A stretch of DNA of 64,000 bases from an uncultured Persicobacter sp. Its GTDB lineage: Bacteria > Bacteroidota > Bacteroidia > Cytophagales > Cyclobacteriaceae. The position numbers were made by a program, and so were the translations under genes. Below the pieces are notes generated by a model that saw nothing but the letters and a program-made list of their open reading frames with translations, had not been told where the DNA came from and did not search any database. The stretch spans positions 1 through 64,000 of the forward strand of contig CANMKE010000008.1 in NCBI GenBank assembly GCA_947498325.1, given 5' to 3'. Shown piece by piece: positions 59,995-64,000 of the stretch (position 1 is its first letter; each line of letters opens with the position of its first letter).

Positions 59995-61323
59995 ATGAAC
60001 AGATCATATCTTGTTTCCACAGTGCTCATTGCAGCACTTGGGGCTGTTTTATTCGGAATAAGCATGGGGGCCGTCGCGGGTGCAGCAACGCTTCTTGAAC
60101 ATCAATTTGGTGCCGACACGCTTGGGTTCACCGTCAGTATATTGGTGATTGGCTGCATGCTTGGTGCCTTTACCTTTGGCCCGCTCAGTGATAAAATTGG
60201 CCGAAAGCCCGCCATGATTATCCTTTCGCTAATGTTTGTCCTTTCCTTTGCTGGGCAGTTGTTGTGTGCCAATTCCCTTTGGCTTTTACGGCTCAGTCGA
60301 TTAATCGGCGGACTTGCGACGGGTGCCTGTTCGGTAGTCATTCCAACCTATATTAGTGAAATTTCCCCTGACGATATTCGGGGGAAAATGGGCTCAATGT
60401 TTCAGTTTGGGGTGGTGATAGGCATCATTATCGCATACGCTGTGGACTATTTTGTACAGGCTTATCCCATGGCTATTGGATTGATGCTTGGTCAGGGCCT
60501 GCCCTGGGCTGTTTTGTACTTTTTCCTTCTGATCATGCGTTTGCCAGAAAGCCCTCAGTGGTTGATTAACCAGGGGAGGGAACACGATGCACAGCAGGTT
60601 TTTAAAAAGATTTCTCCTCAGGGATTTCTCGAAAAACCGAAAACCAATGTGGACAATTCCTATACTTTTAAAAATTTGCTCCGCAGCAGAATGAAGTTCA
60701 TCTTATTGCTTGGGGTGTGTCTTGCTGCATTTCAGCAAATCACGGGCATTAATGCAGTCATTTTCTATGCCCCAAAGATTTTTGCTCAAATGGGAGCTGG
60801 GGAAGACGCATTGATCAGCGCCGTAATTATTGGATCTGTCAATTTTGTTTTCACCATCGTGGCCATTCCACTTGTGGATCGGCTGGGACGGAAACAGCTG
60901 TTAATCTGGGGGGGAGCGGGCATGAGTCTCACCCTGTCTTTTGTTACCTTCGCCTATGGTGATGCCTCCCAAAGCGTGGGCTTGCTTATCGCACTGATGG
61001 GCTATATCGCGTTTTTTGCCGCTACCTGGGGGCCTGTAATGTGGATTGTTACATCAGAATTGTATCCGACCAGGATCAGGGGAATGGCAATGTCGGTTTC
61101 TACAGCGGTAAGCTGGATGTGCACCATCGCCCTGGGGCAATTTTTCCCTACGCTTCTTGCCAATTTCGGAGGGGGCATTTTTGCGGCTTTCGGTTTAATC
61201 AGCGCAGTTGCAGCGGTGTTTACATTCGTGTATATTCCTGAAACCAAAGGGAAGAGCCTTCGGGAAATACAGCAGGAACTCCAACTTGAGTCGGCAGAAA
61301 AAGAACATTTTGAACAGGTATAA
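59995..61323 (+). CDS. MFS sugar porter (XylE/FucP-like group), probable fructose or hexose transporter
   Basis: This 442-residue inner-membrane protein has 12 predicted transmembrane helices and the sugar-porter family motifs: GPLSDKIGRKPAM after helix 2, PTYISEISPDDIRGKMGS, PESPQWLINQGR after helix 6, QQITGINAVIFYAPKIF in helix 7 and PETKGKSLREIQ at the C-terminus. It likely moves fructose or another hexose with protons. It lies 22 bases after GH32 and 11 bases before the fructokinase. Confidence 0.92.
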   Translation: MNRSYLVSTVLIAALGAVLFGISMGAVAGAATLLEHQFGADTLGFTVSILVIGCMLGAFTFGPLSDKIGRKPAMIILSLMFVLSFAGQLLCANSLWLLRLSRLIGGLATGACSVVIPTYISEISPDDIRGKMGSMFQFGVVIGIIIAYAVDYFVQAYPMAIGLMLGQGLPWAVLYFFLLIMRLPESPQWLINQGREHDAQQVFKKISPQGFLEKPKTNVDNSYTFKNLLRSRMKFILLLGVCLAAFQQITGINAVIFYAPKIFAQMGAGEDALISAVIIGSVNFVFTIVAIPLVDRLGRKQLLIWGGAGMSLTLSFVTFAYGDASQSVGLLIALMGYIAFFAATWGPVMWIVTSELYPTRIRGMAMSVSTAVSWMCTIALGQFFPTLLANFGGGIFAAFGLISAVAAVFTFVYIPETKGKSLREIQQELQLESAEKEHFEQV

Positions 61324-61334
61324 TTTTAAAGTAT

Positions 61335-62216
61335 ATGGCAAATCAATTTAAAATCGTTGGTATAGGAGAAATTTTGTGGGATATGCTTCCTGAAGGAAAG
61401 CAACTGGGCGGTGCTCCAGGAAATTTCGCCTATCATTGTCAGCAGCGAGGAGCTGAGGCTGTAGTTATTTCTGCTATTGGGCAGGATGAACTTGGAGCGG
61501 AAATTCTATCGGTGCTTGAGCAGAAACAAATGTCGCATCATTTCTGCAAGCATCAGCAATACCCGACGGGCACGGTAGGTGTAAGCCTTTCCGGCGATGG
61601 GATTCCCGCTTATAATATTCATGAGCAAGTAGCATGGGATTATATTTCGCCAGACGAAAAAACGATGAAGATTATTCGATCTGCGGATGCCATCTGTTTC
61701 GGAAGCCTTGCTCAAAGGACGGAGGGAAATCAGGAAAATATGGCGCAGATTTTAGGGGCAGCATCCCCAGCGGCATTAAAAGTTTTTGACATTAATCTTC
61801 GCCAACATTATTATGACAAGCAGGTTCTTGAACGCTCGCTACAAGCGGCAAACATATTAAAGCTGAACGATGAAGAACTTGTGATCATGCAAAAGTTGTT
61901 TGCGCTTGAAGAGCAGGAACAAGCTGGCCTATTGCAAATGATGGAACGCTACGAACTGAAATTAATAGCGCTGACCAAAGGCGCTGAAGGCTCGGTCTTA
62001 TACGATGGCGAGCAGTGGTCCACAATATCGTCGCCTAAAGTATCGGTTGTTGATACCATTGGCGCAGGAGATGCATTTACCGCCGCTATGGTGATGGGAT
62101 ACCTGTCTGGGAAACCGCTTAAAGTACTCCATCAGGAGGCAGTTAACCTGTCGGCATATGTGTGTACCCAGCAAGGAGCGACACCCAAAATCAGTGCTTC
62201 AGCGATTAATCAGTAG
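61335..62216 (+). CDS. PfkB-family fructokinase
   Basis: This 293-residue cytoplasmic kinase phosphorylates fructose. It has the PfkB N-terminal motif with GGAPGNFAYHCQQRGA, an aromatic-rich sugar-binding loop, NLRQHYYD, LKLNDEEL, and the C-terminal anion-hole/catalytic motif DTIGAGDAFTAAMVMG with the catalytic Asp. Length is normal. Its position between two sugar transporters and after GH32 makes fructose the most likely substrate; other ketoses are possible. Confidence 0.9.
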   Translation: MANQFKIVGIGEILWDMLPEGKQLGGAPGNFAYHCQQRGAEAVVISAIGQDELGAEILSVLEQKQMSHHFCKHQQYPTGTVGVSLSGDGIPAYNIHEQVAWDYISPDEKTMKIIRSADAICFGSLAQRTEGNQENMAQILGAASPAALKVFDINLRQHYYDKQVLERSLQAANILKLNDEELVIMQKLFALEEQEQAGLLQMMERYELKLIALTKGAEGSVLYDGEQWSTISSPKVSVVDTIGAGDAFTAAMVMGYLSGKPLKVLHQEAVNLSAYVCTQQGATPKISASAINQ

Positions 62217-62373
62217 AACAATTTGCTAAGCAACGTGGGCATTGCTGCTGGATGCTCTGCCCACCCATATTGATGGGGCAAAAAAGTCGTTGCCTGCATT
62301 CACTTCAACATTTTTTCGATTAATACTGAAAGGGGCTCCCCATTTTTTGACCACTGAACATCCACTAAATTTC

Positions 62374-63714
62374 ATGAAAAACACTTTTAATTATCGTCTT
62401 TGGGGCACCGCATTGGGTGCTGGGCTTGGTGGTATTTTATTTGGATTTGATGTTTCTGTAATTGCAGGAACCAATAGCCTGATGCAAGAGGAATTTGCCC
62501 TTACATCCGTTGCGTTGGCAACCACTGTTACCAGCGCATTTGTAGGGACACTGATAGGCATCCTGCTCTCAGGTTTTAGCAGTAAAAAATTTGGAAGAAG
62601 AGACAGCCTAAAGGGGGCTGCACTTTTTTTCCTCCTTTCTGCCATAGGTTGCGGGATCGCCTGGGATTGGTACAGCCTGGTGCTATTCAGGATAGTTGGC
62701 GGATTGGGTGTAGGCGCTGCCGCCGTCATGGGCCCTATGTATATTGCAGAAATCGCTCCGAAAGAACACCGTGGGCGCTTGGTCTGCTTCTATCAATTTA
62801 GCATTGTATTCGGAATTTTGTTGGCCTACATTTCCAATGCAGTTTTTGGGCAGTTGGGCTGGCCCTCGGCACTGGAATGGCGCATGAAATTTGCCTGCGA
62901 GGCCATACCCGCCTTGGCGTTTTTTGTGGCGCTGTATTTTATTCCGAGAAGCCCCCGCTGGTTAATTAGTCGGGGCTTAACTGCCGAAGCCCGAGACACC
63001 CTTCACTACCTTGGCGCTTCGGAAGTTCATTCACAATTAACGGACATCACCGCTTCAATTGATGAACAGTCAAAAAATCAGCAGGAATCGCTTTTTCAGC
63101 GAAAATATTTCAAGCCGCTAATTTTGGCATTTGCGGTTGGCCTGTTCAATAATCTCGCAGGCATCAACGGGATTTTATACTATATCAATACCATTTTTGA
63201 AAATGCTGGATTCTCAAAAACTTCAAGTGATTTACAGTCAGTAACTATCGGCTTGACCAATTTAATCTTTACGGTCTTGGCCATGTTTTTAATTGACCGG
63301 CTCGGTCGAAAAAAACTCCTGATGATTGGATCTGTAGGTCTGGCGCCCATATTATTTGCCATTGCAGGAATTTTTTACTTCGATGCCTACAAAAGCCAAT
63401 TACTGTTGCTGCTGATTTGCTATATCGCCTTTTTTGCCTTTTCTCAGGGGGCGGTGATCTGGGTGTATATCAGTGAAATTTTCCCCAACAGTATTCGTGA
63501 AAAAGGCCTGGCCCTCGGCAGTTTTTTTGCCTGGACCATGGGAACCGTCGTCGCCTGGATATTTCCTGTATTGACGGCGTTATCTCCTGCATTACCATTT
63601 GTTGTTTTTGGCATGAGCATGATCCTTCAGTTAATCATTGTTGCGCTGGTATTCCCAGAAACCAAAGGTGTTTCTTTAGAGGAAATTGCGCATAAACTCG
63701 GGCTCAGCCTATAA
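62374..63714 (+). CDS. MFS sugar porter, second copy in the fructan-type cluster
   Basis: This protein of about 446 residues begins best at the ATG at 62374 (MKNTFNYRLWGTALGAGLGG), as upstream in-frame codons from 62242 look non-coding. Motifs are GFDVSVIAGT in helix 1, SSKKFGRRDSLKGAA after helix 2, GPMYIAEIAPKEHRGRLV, PRSPRWLISRGL, NNLAGINGILYYINTIF in helix 7 and PETKGVSLEEIAHKLG at the end. It is a proton-linked monosaccharide carrier of the sugar-porter family and only moderately similar to its neighbour at 59995. It precedes a GH31-like gene. Confidence 0.9.
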   Translation: MKNTFNYRLWGTALGAGLGGILFGFDVSVIAGTNSLMQEEFALTSVALATTVTSAFVGTLIGILLSGFSSKKFGRRDSLKGAALFFLLSAIGCGIAWDWYSLVLFRIVGGLGVGAAAVMGPMYIAEIAPKEHRGRLVCFYQFSIVFGILLAYISNAVFGQLGWPSALEWRMKFACEAIPALAFFVALYFIPRSPRWLISRGLTAEARDTLHYLGASEVHSQLTDITASIDEQSKNQQESLFQRKYFKPLILAFAVGLFNNLAGINGILYYINTIFENAGFSKTSSDLQSVTIGLTNLIFTVLAMFLIDRLGRKKLLMIGSVGLAPILFAIAGIFYFDAYKSQLLLLLICYIAFFAFSQGAVIWVYISEIFPNSIREKGLALGSFFAWTMGTVVAWIFPVLTALSPALPFVVFGMSMILQLIIVALVFPETKGVSLEEIAHKLGLSL

Positions 63715-63741
63715 CTTTTTTATTTTACAACCTCCTTTTTT

Positions 63742-64000
63742 ATGAAAAGAATTGAGCAGCAAAACCATGCGCTGATTTGGAAAAAATATGATATGACTCT
63801 GCGTGTCGAGGCCTGGGGACCTGATGCTGTTCGGGTACGGGCAAGCAGGAACAAAGACTTTCAAAACAGGCATGATTTTTTAATCCCACCACCGCCAGCA
63901 ACGGCAGAAATCCATTGTAATACGGAGCATATCAGTGACATGGGCCTGGCAACGGGCATTACAGATCTTGATCGCCTTGGGGACAATATGGACGGGAAAA
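63742..64000 (+). CDS. Probable GH31 alpha-glycosidase, N-terminal fragment (runs off window)
   Basis: The ATG at 63742 opens a frame that continues past the window end. The 86 visible residues include MTLRVEAWGPDAVRVRAS, a pattern typical of the N-terminal beta-sandwich of family 31 alpha-glucosidases and alpha-xylosidases. No catalytic residues are in view. No signal peptide is seen, so the enzyme may be cytoplasmic. It follows the second sugar porter by 27 bases and is probably in the same operon. Confidence 0.6.
   Translation, partial: MKRIEQQNHALIWKKYDMTLRVEAWGPDAVRVRASRNKDFQNRHDFLIPPPPATAEIHCNTEHISDMGLATGITDLDRLGDNMDGK

Noticed and set aside
1-64000. CRISPR arrays, tRNA or rRNA genes, and complete insertion sequences
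   Set aside because: I saw no regularly spaced repeats, no tRNA cloverleaf or rRNA segments, and no intact transposase gene in the window; a tRNA scan was not run.

Overview
The window comes from a Bacteroidota genome, most likely a marine or polysaccharide-degrading member of the Cytophagales. The signs are two SusC/SusD pairs, a one-piece hybrid two-component regulator (HTCS), type IX secretion (T9SS) sorting tails, SPII lipoproteins and a dense array of carbohydrate-active enzymes. The genus is not determinable from the sequence alone. Almost everything lies on the + strand; the only confident minus-strand gene is a signalling receptor at 6297-8153.

Layout. (1) 1-67 is the 3' end of an unidentified gene followed by a terminator. 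(2) 791-10501 is a small PUL: SusC, SusD, a PKD lipoprotein, then the minus-strand 7TMR-DISM receptor with a transposase-type zinc ribbon, and a divergent GH3 beta-glucosidase. (3) 11119-29275 begins the large uronate-polysaccharide locus: a secreted jelly-roll lyase with ricin-type and T9SS domains, GH105, GH3 (beta-xylosidase type), a heparinase II/III-like lipoprotein, a cytoplasmic MGH1/GH63-like hydrolase, a GPH/SLC45-type sugar transporter, a second heparinase-like lyase, a DUF4861 protein and the HTCS. (4) 29392-35753 holds GH88, a divergent GH32-like lipoprotein and GH2. (5) 35797-43892 is a tightly packed catabolic cassette: HpcH/HpaI aldolase, ACS-family MFS transporter, GarR-like reductase, D-2-hydroxyacid dehydrogenase, FAD oxidoreductase, IlvD/Edd dehydratase and an alkaline-phosphatase-superfamily protein. 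(6) 44073-49825 repeats the GH105 / MGH1 / heparinase trio. (7) 50175-58056 is the second SusC/SusD pair, a two-PKD surface-binding lipoprotein and a formylglycine sulfatase. (8) After a gene remnant, 58392-64000 is a fructan/sucrose-type cluster: canonical GH32, two sugar-porter MFS proteins, a PfkB fructokinase and the start of a GH31-like gene.

How it fits together (inference). Lyases at the surface or outside the cell cut a uronic-acid-containing polysaccharide. SusCD and the PKD lipoprotein bind and import the products. The sulfatase, GH88, GH105, GH3 and GH2 trim them in the periplasm. The MFS proteins carry products into the cytoplasm, where the MGH1 hydrolases and the aldolase/dehydratase/reductase cassette convert sugar acids to pyruvate and three-carbon units. 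No KduI, KduD, KdgK or KdgA homologue and no GH78 was recognised, so the inner pathway is not the standard 5-keto-4-deoxyuronate route as far as this window shows, and the substrate (a glucuronan-, ulvan- or GAG-like polymer) cannot be fixed.

The most notable observations are a C-rich direct repeat with a period of about 22 bp in front of several transcription units of the large locus, absent from the flanking clusters and a candidate HTCS operator; the 7TMR-DISM/zinc-ribbon fusion receptor; the duplicated GH105/MGH1/heparinase module; and a lectin-like module apparently shared by the surface-binding lipoprotein and one lyase.
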